A stretch of DNA of 18,983 nt, from assembly GCA_012735335.1 (NCBI GenBank), contig JAAYHO010000336.1, positions 1 through 18,983 of the forward strand. The letters are read 5' to 3'. The position numbers were made by a program, and so were the translations under genes. The DNA comes from Gammaproteobacteria bacterium. Its GTDB lineage: Bacteria; Pseudomonadota; Gammaproteobacteria; Pseudomonadales; Pseudomonadaceae. Below are positions 10,794 through 18,383 of this stretch, one piece after another. The first letter of the stretch is position 1, and every line of letters begins with the position of its first letter. The notes beneath the pieces were generated by a model, which was not told where the DNA came from, made no database searches, and saw nothing but the letters and a program-made list of their open reading frames with translations.

Positions 10794-10826
10794 ACCGCCG
10801 CCCGGAACCGGGTCGGCGGTTTTTTT
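10794..10826 (+). terminator. Rho-independent terminator of the SLC13 gene
   Basis: An ACCGCCG (10794-10800) and CGGCGGT (10814-10820) stem encloses an inner CCCGG/CCGGG stem (10801-10812) and is followed at once by a run of seven T's (10820-10826). It begins 21 bases after the transporter stop codon. This is a textbook intrinsic terminator and suggests fadE has its own promoter. Confidence 0.93.
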
Positions 10827-10868
10827 AACTCTGCACCCCGGCCATGCAGGACTCGGCGGCCCAACGAA

Positions 10869-10884
10869 GCGCCTGCGCAGGCGC
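10869..10884. repeat. Perfect 16-bp palindrome upstream of fadE
   Basis: GCGCCTGCGCAGGCGC reads the same on both strands with no central spacer. It lies 60 bp before the fadE start and just past the transporter terminator. It may be an operator for fadE or part of a dispersed GC-rich repeat; the sequence does not decide. Confidence 0.5.
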
Positions 10885-10931
10885 AGCCCTCCCCCAGCTA
10901 CTATCCTTGTACCATTCGTTATCCTGATATC

Positions 10932-10937
10932 AAGGAG
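10932..10937 (+). promoter_or_regulatory. Ribosome-binding site deciding the fadE start
   Basis: AAGGAG stands six bases before ATG 10944 and only three before the in-frame TTG 10941, so the ATG is the start. Confidence 0.85.
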
Positions 10938-10943
10938 TGTTTG

Positions 10944-13457
10944 ATGCTGACCCTGCTCTGGCTGCTGGGCCTGGTTCTGATCGTGGCGGTGCTGGCGTGG
11001 CAACGCGTTGGCCTGTTGAACAGTTGCATTGCGGTCGCTGCCTACTTGCTGGCCATGACCCTGGCCAGCCCGGTGCACTGGCTGATCGACCTGGTGTTGT
11101 GGGCGCTGTTCCTCGGTGTGGCCATTCCCATGAACATGACTGACTGGCGCCGCCGCAGTATTACCACCCCCCTGTTTCACTGGTTCCGCAAGGTGCTGCC
11201 GCCCATTTCCGACACCGAGCGAGAGGCACTGGAGGCGGGGACGGTGTGGTGGGACGGGGAGATATTCAGTGGACAACCGGACTGGGACAGACTGCACAGC
11301 TACCCCCAGCCGACCCTGACCGAGGAAGAGCAGGCGTTTCTGGATGGCCCGGTGGAAGAACTCTGCCGCATGACCAACGAATGGCAGATCACTACCGAGC
11401 TGCAGGACCTGCCCGAAACCATCTGGGCCTTCATCAAGAGTAACGGCTTCTTCGGCCTGATCATCCCCAGCGAGTATGGCGGCAAGGGATTCTCCGCCTA
11501 TGCCCATTCGCAGATCGCCATGAAGTTGGCCAGCCGCAGCGGCGATCTGGGCTCGACGGTCATGGTGCCCAACTCCCTCGGCCCGGCCGAGCTGCTGATG
11601 CAGTACGGTACCGATGAACAGAAGCGCTATTACCTGCCCCGCCTGGCGGCGGGCGAGGAAGTCCCCTGCTTTGCCCTGACCGCACCGGAAGCCGGTTCGG
11701 ACGCCGGAAGCATGCCCGACAAGGGGATCGTCTGTCGCGATATGTGGCAGGGCCAGGAGGTTCTGGGGCTGCGCGTTACCTGGGAAAAGCGCTATATCAC
11801 CCTTGGGCCGGTCGCGACCCTGCTGGGGCTGGCGTTCAAGGTGTATGACCCGGATGGCCTGCTGGGTGATCAGGAAGAACTGGGTATCAGTCTGGCATTG
11901 ATCCCCACCGATACCGAGGGCGTGGAGATCGGTCGTCGGCATTTCCCGCTCAATGCAGCCTTCATGAACGGGCCCAACTCCGGCACGGATGTGTTCATCC
12001 CGATGGATTACCTGATTGGCGGTCAGCCGATGATCGGCCATGGCTGGAAAATGCTGATGAACTGTCTGGCAGTCGGGCGCTCGATCTCGTTGCCCGCCGG
12101 GGGCACCGGTGCGGCGAAGATGGCCAGTATGACCACCGGCGCCTATGCGCGGATTCGCCGTCAGTTCAATCTGCCGATCGGCGAGTTCGAAGGCGTGCAG
12201 GAGGCACTCGCGCGCATCGGCGGCAATACCTATGTGATGGATGCTGCCCGGCGCATGACTGCGGGGGCGGTGGATCTGGGCGAGAAGCCTGCGGTGCTGT
12301 CGGGGGTGGTCAAGTATCACATCACCGAACGCATGCGTCAGTGCCTGAACGATGCCATGGACGTGCATGGCGGCAAGGGCATCTGTCTGGGGCCGAAGAA
12401 CTACCTGGGGCGCGGCTACCAGTCGATCCCCATCTCCATCACCGTGGAAGGCGCGAACATTCTTACCCGCAGCATGATGATCTTCGGCCAGGGCGCTATC
12501 CGCAGCCATCCCTATGTATTGAAGGAAATGCTTGCTACCCAGCAAGCCGACGAGCAACAGGCCATCGCCGAGTTTGATGCGCTGCTGTATGAGCATATCG
12601 GCCATGCGCTGGGTAACGCGGCAGGGGCTCTGCTGCTGGGATTGAGCTGCGGCGCGCTGGCGCGGGTGCCGGAGCATCTCAAGCGGAAGCCGGAGACATC
12701 GACGGAGTACGCGGAAGATCGACGGCGCTACCCTCGCGGGCGCAGGGATACGGCCAGTGCCGATCTGCGTGGTTATTACCGTCAATTGAGCCGCCTGTCC
12801 GCCGCCTTCGCCACTCTCACCGACGCCAGTATGCTGATGCTCGGCGGCGAACTGAAGCGCCGCGAGCGCTTATCAGCCAGACTGGGCGACGTGCTCAGCT
12901 TTATCTATCTGGCCAGCGCCTGCCTCAAGCACTTCCATGACCAGGGCGAACCAGCCGACGACCTACCCCTGCTGCGCTGGGGTGTGGAGGATCTGCTGGT
13001 GAAGATCGAGCAGGCCATGCACGAAATCCTGCTCAACTTCCCCGACCGTTGCGTCGGTGTAGCTCTGCGCGTAGTCATCTTCCCCTTGGGCCGCCGCCTG
13101 AAACCGCCGAGTGATGGTACCGGCCGCCAGGTGGCGCAACTGCTGATGACGCCTGGGCCTGCGCGGGATCGCCTGCTGCAGGGCTGCTACTTCAACCACG
13201 ACCCGGAAGATGTAACCGGCCTGCTCAACAGCACTCTGGACAAGGTCATCCTCGCCGACCCGATCGAACAGCGCCTGGCCAAGGCTCAGCACTCGGGAGA
13301 ACTGGATCACGACAGCAACGCCGACAACCTGGCCATAGCTGCAGAAAGCGGCGTGATCAGCCCGGACGAAGCCAGCCAGGTAAGGGAAGCCAGAATAGCG
13401 CGCAGGGCGGTGATTGAAGTGGACGACTTCTCGCAGGAAGAAATGCGCGGGGGTTAG
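10944..13457 (+). CDS. fadE: Acyl-CoA dehydrogenase, FadE type
   Basis: This flavoprotein catalyses the first step of fatty-acid beta-oxidation, the FAD-dependent conversion of acyl-CoA to trans-2-enoyl-CoA. At 837 residues it belongs to the large FadE class (E. coli FadE is 814), not the usual 380-residue dehydrogenases. Residues 1-65 hold two or three hydrophobic segments (MLTLLWLLGLVLIVAVLAW...), which suggests membrane association. The dehydrogenase core follows: FFGLIIPSEYGGKGFSA, the flavin-contact motif FALTAPEAGSDAGS, and VEGANILTR around residue 502. E502 aligns by eye with the catalytic-base position of the YEGT motif in medium-chain enzymes. The C-terminal 230 residues are the extra helical domain of FadE-like proteins. 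The start follows AAGGAG at 10932-10937. The gene is monocistronic between a terminator and convergent ccmI. In Pseudomonas such genes often respond to fatty acids through PsrA or a FadR-like factor, but I find no PsrA-type site here. Confidence 0.95.
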   Translation: MLTLLWLLGLVLIVAVLAWQRVGLLNSCIAVAAYLLAMTLASPVHWLIDLVLWALFLGVAIPMNMTDWRRRSITTPLFHWFRKVLPPISDTEREALEAGTVWWDGEIFSGQPDWDRLHSYPQPTLTEEEQAFLDGPVEELCRMTNEWQITTELQDLPETIWAFIKSNGFFGLIIPSEYGGKGFSAYAHSQIAMKLASRSGDLGSTVMVPNSLGPAELLMQYGTDEQKRYYLPRLAAGEEVPCFALTAPEAGSDAGSMPDKGIVCRDMWQGQEVLGLRVTWEKRYITLGPVATLLGLAFKVYDPDGLLGDQEELGISLALIPTDTEGVEIGRRHFPLNAAFMNGPNSGTDVFIPMDYLIGGQPMIGHGWKMLMNCLAVGRSISLPAGGTGAAKMASMTTGAYARIRRQFNLPIGEFEGVQEALARIGGNTYVMDAARRMTAGAVDLGEKPAVLSGVVKYHITERMRQCLNDAMDVHGGKGICLGPKNYLGRGYQSIPISITVEGANILTRSMMIFGQGAIRSHPYVLKEMLATQQADEQQAIAEFDALLYEHIGHALGNAAGALLLGLSCGALARVPEHLKRKPETSTEYAEDRRRYPRGRRDTASADLRGYYRQLSRLSAAFATLTDASMLMLGGELKRRERLSARLGDVLSFIYLASACLKHFHDQGEPADDLPLLRWGVEDLLVKIEQAMHEILLNFPDRCVGVALRVVIFPLGRRLKPPSDGTGRQVAQLLMTPGPARDRLLQGCYFNHDPEDVTGLLNSTLDKVILADPIEQRLAKAQHSGELDHDSNADNLAIAAESGVISPDEASQVREARIARRAVIEVDDFSQEEMRGG

Positions 13458-13496
13458 TTGAACCCCCGACTGACAGTCAGGCCGACCTGGTCGGCC
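13448..13496. terminator. Two tandem hairpins in the fadE/ccmI convergent gap
   Basis: Hairpin one pairs CGGGGGTT (13448-13455) with AACCCCCG (13461-13468) around a five-base loop and covers the fadE TAG stop (13455-13457). Hairpin two is GGCCGACC-T-GGTCGGCC (13480-13496). The gap between the convergent stop codons is only 48 bp, so both transcripts must end here. Neither hairpin has a proper T-run on either strand, so termination may need other help. The hairpins themselves are certain; the terminator role is inference. Confidence 0.55.
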
Positions 13497-13505
13497 TTCA
13501 TCACA

Positions 13506-14699
13506 TCACAGGGGCTGCGCTATGCGCAGTACTATCTCGCCCTCTTCACCCACCGTCACCTCCACCGGCTCAGCCTGGTGAGTAGCCTGACTCACGTCGC
13601 TGCTGGGTGAGATGCGGGCGGTCAGTTGCAGGGACTGACCCGGCTGCATGGTTACGCCGGGCATGAGGGCGTGGCTGCTGTTGAGGGTAACCTGCAGCGG
13701 CAGGCTGGTTTTGGCCAGGCGCTGGGCGAACAGCGGCATCGGCGGGCCGTTGGGGTCGCGGGCGGAGATGAAGACGATGGCGTCGTCACCATACTGCTCG
13801 GCCAGCTCGTCGGACAGTTCCAGACGCAGGCTGATCTGCGGTTGTTCGCTCTGTTCAGTTTCTGCCGCCTCACCCAGACGCTCTCTGGCCCTGTCGATAC
13901 CGCCCTGGATGGCCTGGAAGCCGCTGCTGTCCGGGGGCATGCCGGCCTTGAGGCGTTCCCAGTAGCTGATGGCCTGCTGGTACTCGCCCGCTTCGAAGGA
14001 GGCGATGCCGAACAGGCCCAGGGCAGTGGGCTCTCTGGGGTTGAGTTCCAGCGCCCGCTCCAGTGCTGCCTGAGCTTCGCTGTCCAGTTGATTGCCATTG
14101 GCGAAGAACCGGGCCTGAGCCAGCTGGGCCAGTATTTCGGGGATTTCGCCGAGGCGGGCGACGGCGTTGCCGAAGGCATCAGCCGCTTCAGTCGGGCGCT
14201 GCTCCATCAGATAGGCGCGGCCGAGCATGTACCAGACCTCGCCGTTCTCCGGCTGCACCTGGGTTACCCGCTCCATGCGGTCGATATAGGCGACGAGATC
14301 CGCCGGTACCGGTTCGGCTTCCATCTCGCGCAACAATTCGACACCGGCAGGGTTGCCCCAGCTCATGTACAGGGCGATGACGATCAACGGCAGTACCCCG
14401 GCCGAGACGATGATCGGCCAAGGGCCGCCACGGTGGGTCGGGCGGCGGGCCTGATCGGCCTTGGCGGTATCTTCCAGCAGCAGTTTGCCGGCCTCTTCCA
14501 GGGCGATGTCGTGCAGCTCGGCGGTAATCTCTCCGGCGGCTTTCTGTGCACCCAGCTCGGCGATACGTTCTTCGTAGAGGGCGACGTTGAGTGCGGTGCG
14601 ATCCACGCTGTGCTGACGGCGCATCTTCCAGACGGGCCAGAGTATAAACAGCATGCCGACCAGGATCAGCAGCACACTGTACAACCAGAAATCTGTCAT
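13506..14699 (-). CDS. ccmI: Cytochrome c maturation protein CcmI (CycH-like TPR protein)
   Basis: CcmI is the apocytochrome-c chaperone of System I. It binds the C-terminus of the incoming apoprotein and passes it to the CcmF/CcmH haem-lyase complex. The 397 residues contain a first membrane segment (about 5-22, YSVLLILVGMLFILWPVW) and a cytoplasmic leucine-zipper-like loop (about 35-80, ALYEERIAELGAQKAAGEI). A second membrane segment follows (about 94-113), then a periplasmic TPR domain (about 145-255, including GEVWYMLGRAYLMEQRPTEAADAFGNAV). A beta-rich C-terminal domain (about 290-397) contains PLFAQRLAKTSLPLQVTL and GVTMQPGQSLQLTARIS, as in CycH-type proteins. Its ATG shares one base with the ccmH stop (TGATG), so it is coupled to ccmH. 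It is the last gene of the operon and converges on fadE. Confidence 0.93.
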   Translation of the reverse strand: MTDFWLYSVLLILVGMLFILWPVWKMRRQHSVDRTALNVALYEERIAELGAQKAAGEITAELHDIALEEAGKLLLEDTAKADQARRPTHRGGPWPIIVSAGVLPLIVIALYMSWGNPAGVELLREMEAEPVPADLVAYIDRMERVTQVQPENGEVWYMLGRAYLMEQRPTEAADAFGNAVARLGEIPEILAQLAQARFFANGNQLDSEAQAALERALELNPREPTALGLFGIASFEAGEYQQAISYWERLKAGMPPDSSGFQAIQGGIDRARERLGEAAETEQSEQPQISLRLELSDELAEQYGDDAIVFISARDPNGPPMPLFAQRLAKTSLPLQVTLNSSHALMPGVTMQPGQSLQLTARISPSSDVSQATHQAEPVEVTVGEEGEIVLRIAQPL

Positions 14700-15172
14700 C
14701 AGGCGTCTTCTTCTCTTTCCAGCAGGGATTGCAGCCGTTGTTGCTCGTCCTTGCTCAGGGGGTTGGCGGCGGCCTCACGCAGGGCTTTCTGACGGCGGCG
14801 CAACATCACCACAAGGATGATGAATCCGCCCAGCAGCATCACCGCCGGAGCGAACCAGAGCACCAGGGTCGCGGGGGTCAGGGCCGGTTTGTAGCGGACG
14901 AACTCGCCGTAGCGCTCGACCATGAAGTCGACGATCTCCCGGTTGCTCTTGCCTTCGCCGAGCATGCGGTGCACTTCCCGGCGCAGGTCGGTGGCGATCG
15001 GCGCGTCGGAGTCGGCGATGTTCTGGTTCTGACATTTGGGGCAGCGCAGTTCGCTGCTGACTTCATAGAAGCGCTCGCGCTGCTCTTCGCTCTCGAAGTC
15101 GTAGGTGTCGATGGCCGCCAGCGCCAGCGGTGCCAGCAGCATCAGCAACACCAGCCAGATGCGTCTGCTCAT
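14699..15172 (-). CDS. ccmH: Cytochrome c maturation thiol protein CcmH
   Basis: CcmH is a membrane-anchored periplasmic thiol-disulfide protein that keeps the apocytochrome CXXCH cysteines reduced and takes part in haem ligation with CcmF and CcmI. The 157-residue protein starts with a signal peptide (MSRRIWLVLLMLLAPLALAA). The redox motif RCPKCQNQNIADSDAPIA follows near residue 43, then helices with GKSNREIVDFMVERYGEFVRYKP, and a C-terminal membrane anchor (about 100-125, ATLVLWFAPAVMLLGGFIILVVML). This short form without a TPR domain is the one found when ccmI is a separate gene; in E. coli the two are fused. The start overlaps the ccmG stop by four bases (ATGA). Confidence 0.95.
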   Translation of the reverse strand: MSRRIWLVLLMLLAPLALAAIDTYDFESEEQRERFYEVSSELRCPKCQNQNIADSDAPIATDLRREVHRMLGEGKSNREIVDFMVERYGEFVRYKPALTPATLVLWFAPAVMLLGGFIILVVMLRRRQKALREAAANPLSKDEQQRLQSLLEREEDA

Positions 15173-15747
15173 GGTTGCGCCCCCTGCTCTGCCTGATTCA
15201 CCAGCGCCCGGTAGCGCGGGCCGAGCTGGTCATTCCATACCCGCTCATCCACCGCGCCGATGTATTTGTAGTGGATGACGCCATCGGTATCGACCAGGAA
15301 GGTCTCCGGCGCGCCATACACGCCGAGGTTGACGCCCAGGCTGCCCTGGGGGTCCTCGACGTTGAGCTGATAGGGGTTACCCAGATCATCCAGCCACTTG
15401 CGGGCGGCTTCGCTGTTGTCCTTGTAGTTGATCCCGTGGATCACCACGCCCTGCTCGGCCAGCTTGTTGAAGAAGCCATGTTCGGCGCGGCAGGTCGGGC
15501 ACCAGGTGGCCCAGACGTTGACCAGCACCACCTGCCCCTTGAAGTCATCCTGACTGATGACCCGACCGGGCTCATCCAGCGATGGCAGAGCGAAATCAGG
15601 CACCGGCTTGCCGATCAGCGCCGAAGGCAGCGCGCTGGGGTCGATGGCCAGATCCTGCTGGTGCTTCTTGTCACCCAGGGTCTTCAGGAACAGCCCGGCC
15701 AGTCCGAGGAACAGGACCAGCGGGATCAATACCCATGCTCTGCGCAT
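15169..15747 (-). CDS. dsbE: Thiol:disulfide interchange protein CcmG/DsbE
   Basis: CcmG is a membrane-tethered thioredoxin-like protein that passes electrons from DsbD/CcdA to CcmH and the apocytochrome. The 192 residues have one N-terminal anchor (about 5-22, WVLIPLVLFLGLAGLFLK). A periplasmic thioredoxin fold follows with the active site WCPTC at 82-86, preceded by VVLVNVWAT, and the cis-proline loop GVYGAPETFLVD. The acidic environment and GVxGxPETF are CcmG hallmarks that separate it from general Dsb proteins. A GGAGG ribosome site lies about eight bases before the ATG, which also shares one base with the ccmF stop (TGATG). Confidence 0.95.
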   Translation of the reverse strand: MRRAWVLIPLVLFLGLAGLFLKTLGDKKHQQDLAIDPSALPSALIGKPVPDFALPSLDEPGRVISQDDFKGQVVLVNVWATWCPTCRAEHGFFNKLAEQGVVIHGINYKDNSEAARKWLDDLGNPYQLNVEDPQGSLGVNLGVYGAPETFLVDTDGVIHYKYIGAVDERVWNDQLGPRYRALVNQAEQGAQP

Positions 15748-17732
15748 CAGACGGCCTCCGCTTTTGGTGTTTGTGCCGCCCGGGCGCTGCGGGCCTGACG
15801 TGCGCGCAGGCGGTAGCGTTTATCGCTGGCTGCCAGCAGGCCACCGAAGGTCATCATTATCCCGCCACCCCAGATCCAGCGGACAAAGGGCTTGATATGC
15901 ACACGGATGGCCCAGGCCTTGTTTTCCTCATCCAGCGGCTCGCCCATGGCGACGAACAGGTCGCGGGTCAGGCCGGGGTGAATACCGGCTTCGGTCATCG
16001 GCATGTTCTGCACGGTGTAGATGCGCTTTTCCGGGCGCAGGGTGGTGATGCGACGGTCATTGCGATACACCTCGACGATGCCCTGATCGGAATACCAGTT
16101 GGGGCCATCCAAGTGGGTCGAACCCTTGAACACGAAGCTGTAGCCGCCCAGCTCCAGGCTGTCGCCGGGGGCCATACGCAGGTCACGCTGGCTGTCGAAC
16201 AGGCTGGCACCGACCACGCCGACGGCGCATACGGCGATCCCGATGTGCGCCATGATCATGCCCCAGTAGCTGCGCGGCAGTGCGCGCACGCCACGCAACA
16301 GACCCTTGTTACGGGTCTTGTCGAGGATGTCACGCACGGCGCTGCCGGTTACCCAGAGCACCAGGAACATCATGCTGCCGACCGCCAGGTGGTGGTCGCC
16401 GACCCAGATCGCCACGCCGATCGCGCCAATGGCAGCCAGTACCAGCACCCATTTGAGCATGCCGACCAGCCACTTGACCGGGGTGTCCTTCCAGCGGCTG
16501 ATGCCACCGATACCCAGCGCCAGCATGAGGATGATCATCAGCGGCACGAACAGCGCGTTGAAGTACGGCGGGCCCACCGAGACCATTTCCCCGGTCAGCG
16601 CATCCAGCGCCATCGGGTACAGGGTGCCGAGAAGCACCATCAGGGTGGCGACCACCAGGATCACGTTATTGATCAGCAGGAAGGTTTCCCGCGACCACAG
16701 GGCAAAACCGATCTGACTCTTGACCACCGGTGCACGCAGGGCGTACAGGGTCAGGGAGCCGCCGACCACCACCAGCAGGAAGGCGAGGATGAACACACCG
16801 CGCTCCGGGTCGGTAGCGAAGGCGTGCACCGAGGTCAGCACCCCGGAGCGCACCAGGAAGGTACCCAACAGGCTCAGGGAGAAGGCGGCAATCGCCAGCA
16901 GCACCGTCCAGCTCTTGAATACGCCGCGTTTTTCGGTCACGGCCAGGGAGTGGATCAGCGCGGTGCCGACCAGCCAGGGCATGAAGGAGGCGTTTTCCAC
17001 CGGGTCCCAGAACCACCAGCCACCCCAGCCCAGCTCGTAATAGGCCCACCAGGAACCGAGGACGATACCCAGCCCGAGGAAGGCCCAGGCAACGATGGTC
17101 CAGGGCCGCGACCAGCGCGCCCAGGCCGCATCCAGCCGACCGCCAAGCAGCGCGGCGATGGCGAAGGCAAAGGCCACCGAGAAGCCGACATAGCCCATAT
17201 ACAGCATCGGCGGGTGAACGATCAGACCGAAGTCCTGCAACAGCGGGTTGAGGTCGCGGCCATCCTCCGGGAAGTACGGCAACTGCCGGTCGAAGGGGTT
17301 GGAGGTCATCAGCATGAACAGCAGGAAGCCGATGCTGATCATGCCCATCACCGCCAGTACCCGGCTGAGCATTTCCTCGGGCAGATCCCGGGAGAAGATC
17401 GCCACGGCAAAGGTCCAGGCCGCCAGGATCATCGCCCACAGCAGCAGCGAGCCCTCATGACCGCCCCACACCGCGCTGATCTGGTAGTACCAGGGCAGTG
17501 CCGAGTTGGAGTTCAGCGCCACGTAGGTCACGCTGAAGTCATTGGCCAGGAAGGAGTAAACCAGGCAGATGAAGGAAAAGGTCACAAACAGGCACTGGGC
17601 CAGCGCCGCAGGCTGGGCAAAGCCCATGGCCAGGGTGTCGCCCTTCCAGGCGCCGTACAGCGGGATGGTCGCCTGCAGCACGGCCATCACCAGGGCGATG
17701 ATCAGGGCGATCTGTCCAAGCTCGGGAATCAT
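15747..17732 (-). CDS. ccmF: Cytochrome c haem lyase subunit CcmF
   Basis: CcmF is the large multi-pass inner-membrane protein that takes haem from holo-CcmE, reduces it and attaches it to the apocytochrome. The 661 residues have about 13-15 membrane segments. The tryptophan-rich WWD haem-handling motif GWGGWWFWDPVENASFMPWL is at about 235-254. Conserved histidines appear at 173 (HPPMLYMGY), 261 (HSLAVTEKRG) and 303 (SVHAFATDP), the first three of the haem-ligand set known in E. coli CcmF. H496 in MAHIG probably corresponds to the fourth (E. coli H491). VWGGHEGSLLLW near 88-99 is another family signature. The ATG at 17732 is preceded by GGAGG, and ccmE ends 12 bases upstream. Confidence 0.97.
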   Translation of the reverse strand: MIPELGQIALIIALVMAVLQATIPLYGAWKGDTLAMGFAQPAALAQCLFVTFSFICLVYSFLANDFSVTYVALNSNSALPWYYQISAVWGGHEGSLLLWAMILAAWTFAVAIFSRDLPEEMLSRVLAVMGMISIGFLLFMLMTSNPFDRQLPYFPEDGRDLNPLLQDFGLIVHPPMLYMGYVGFSVAFAFAIAALLGGRLDAAWARWSRPWTIVAWAFLGLGIVLGSWWAYYELGWGGWWFWDPVENASFMPWLVGTALIHSLAVTEKRGVFKSWTVLLAIAAFSLSLLGTFLVRSGVLTSVHAFATDPERGVFILAFLLVVVGGSLTLYALRAPVVKSQIGFALWSRETFLLINNVILVVATLMVLLGTLYPMALDALTGEMVSVGPPYFNALFVPLMIILMLALGIGGISRWKDTPVKWLVGMLKWVLVLAAIGAIGVAIWVGDHHLAVGSMMFLVLWVTGSAVRDILDKTRNKGLLRGVRALPRSYWGMIMAHIGIAVCAVGVVGASLFDSQRDLRMAPGDSLELGGYSFVFKGSTHLDGPNWYSDQGIVEVYRNDRRITTLRPEKRIYTVQNMPMTEAGIHPGLTRDLFVAMGEPLDEENKAWAIRVHIKPFVRWIWGGGIMMTFGGLLAASDKRYRLRARQARSARAAQTPKAEAV

Positions 17733-17744
17733 TCGACCTCCGGG

Positions 17745-18215
17745 TCAGTTGGCATCAGTGGCAGGGGTGTACACACCGTCCACTTTCATGTGTTCGACCT
17801 GCTCCAGGGCCTGGGCCACTTCCGGCGGCATATATTCCTCGTCGTGCTTGGCCAGTACCTCGTCGGCAATCAGCACGCGGTCCTCATTCAATCGTCCCAG
17901 CGCAACAATGCCCTGCCCCTCACGGAACAGGTCGGGCAGGATGCCGCTGTAACGGATGGTGATCTGCTTGGCACCGTCGCTGACATCGAAGGACACATCC
18001 AGCGATTCGGTCGAGCGCTGCACGGTACCGGCCACCACCATGCCACCGGCACGGATGCGTGCATCCTGCGGGGCGATACCGGTAGCGATTTCGGTCGGCG
18101 TGTAGAACAGGTTGATGTTCTGCTTCAGGGCACTCAAGGCCAGGCCAACGGCGACAGCCACCCCCAGCAGGACCAGCAGAATCAGTATCAGACGTTTCTT
18201 GCGCTGCGGATGCAT
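17745..18215 (-). CDS. ccmE: Haem chaperone CcmE
   Basis: CcmE is the periplasmic haem chaperone that binds haem covalently through a histidine and carries it from CcmC to CcmF. The 156 residues contain a basic N-terminus and one membrane anchor (about 8-28). A beta-barrel OB-fold domain follows ([15 protein letters not shown] through VALGRL), then the haem-binding segment [12 protein letters not shown], with the covalent ligand H124 and the haem-contact Y128 (H130 and Y134 in E. coli). The start abuts the ccmD stop (TAAATG), and its GGGAGG ribosome site lies inside the end of ccmD, a sign of coupled translation. Confidence 0.97.
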   Translation of the reverse strand: MHPQRKKRLILILLVLLGVAVAVGLALSALKQNINLFYTPTEIATGIAPQDARIRAGGMVVAGTVQRSTESLDVSFDVSDGAKQITIRYSGILPDLFREGQGIVALGRLNEDRVLIADEVLAKHDEEYMPPEVAQALEQVEHMKVDGVYTPATDAN

Positions 18216-18383
18216 TTACATCACCTCCCGACGGCGCCGACGCGCCTCTTCATTGACCAGGCGCCGACGGGCCAGCCACGGCTGGGCCACGTTCAACACC
18301 AGTACGACCAGCGTTATGGCATAGCAGGACCAGACGTAAACGCCGTGCCCGCCCATGCCGAACACTTCACTCAAGCTGCTCAT
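18216..18383 (-). CDS. ccmD: Haem exporter small protein CcmD
   Basis: CcmD is a tiny single-span membrane protein that joins CcmABC and CcmE and is needed to release holo-CcmE. The 55-residue reading frame fits exactly between ccmC and ccmE. It has a short N-terminus [19 protein letters not shown], one membrane segment (about 18-34, [17 protein letters not shown]) and a highly basic cytoplasmic tail ending RRRRREVM, the standard CcmD form. Its ATG (18383-18381) overlaps the ccmC stop by four bases (ATGA), with GGAGA upstream. A longer frame running through ccmC is only a shadow. Confidence 0.93.
   Translation of the reverse strand: MSSLSEVFGMGGHGVYVWSCYAITLVVLVLNVAQPWLARRRLVNEEARRRRREVM

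Noticed and set aside
10926..10934. TGATATCAA as an extended -10 box for fadE
   Set aside because: It overlaps the ribosome-binding site and would leave no leader before it, so it cannot be the promoter for the chosen start.
10563..12785. A 740-codon minus-strand frame opposite the SLC13 gene end and fadE
   Set aside because: It is antisense to fadE, crosses the transporter terminator, and has no recognisable domain.
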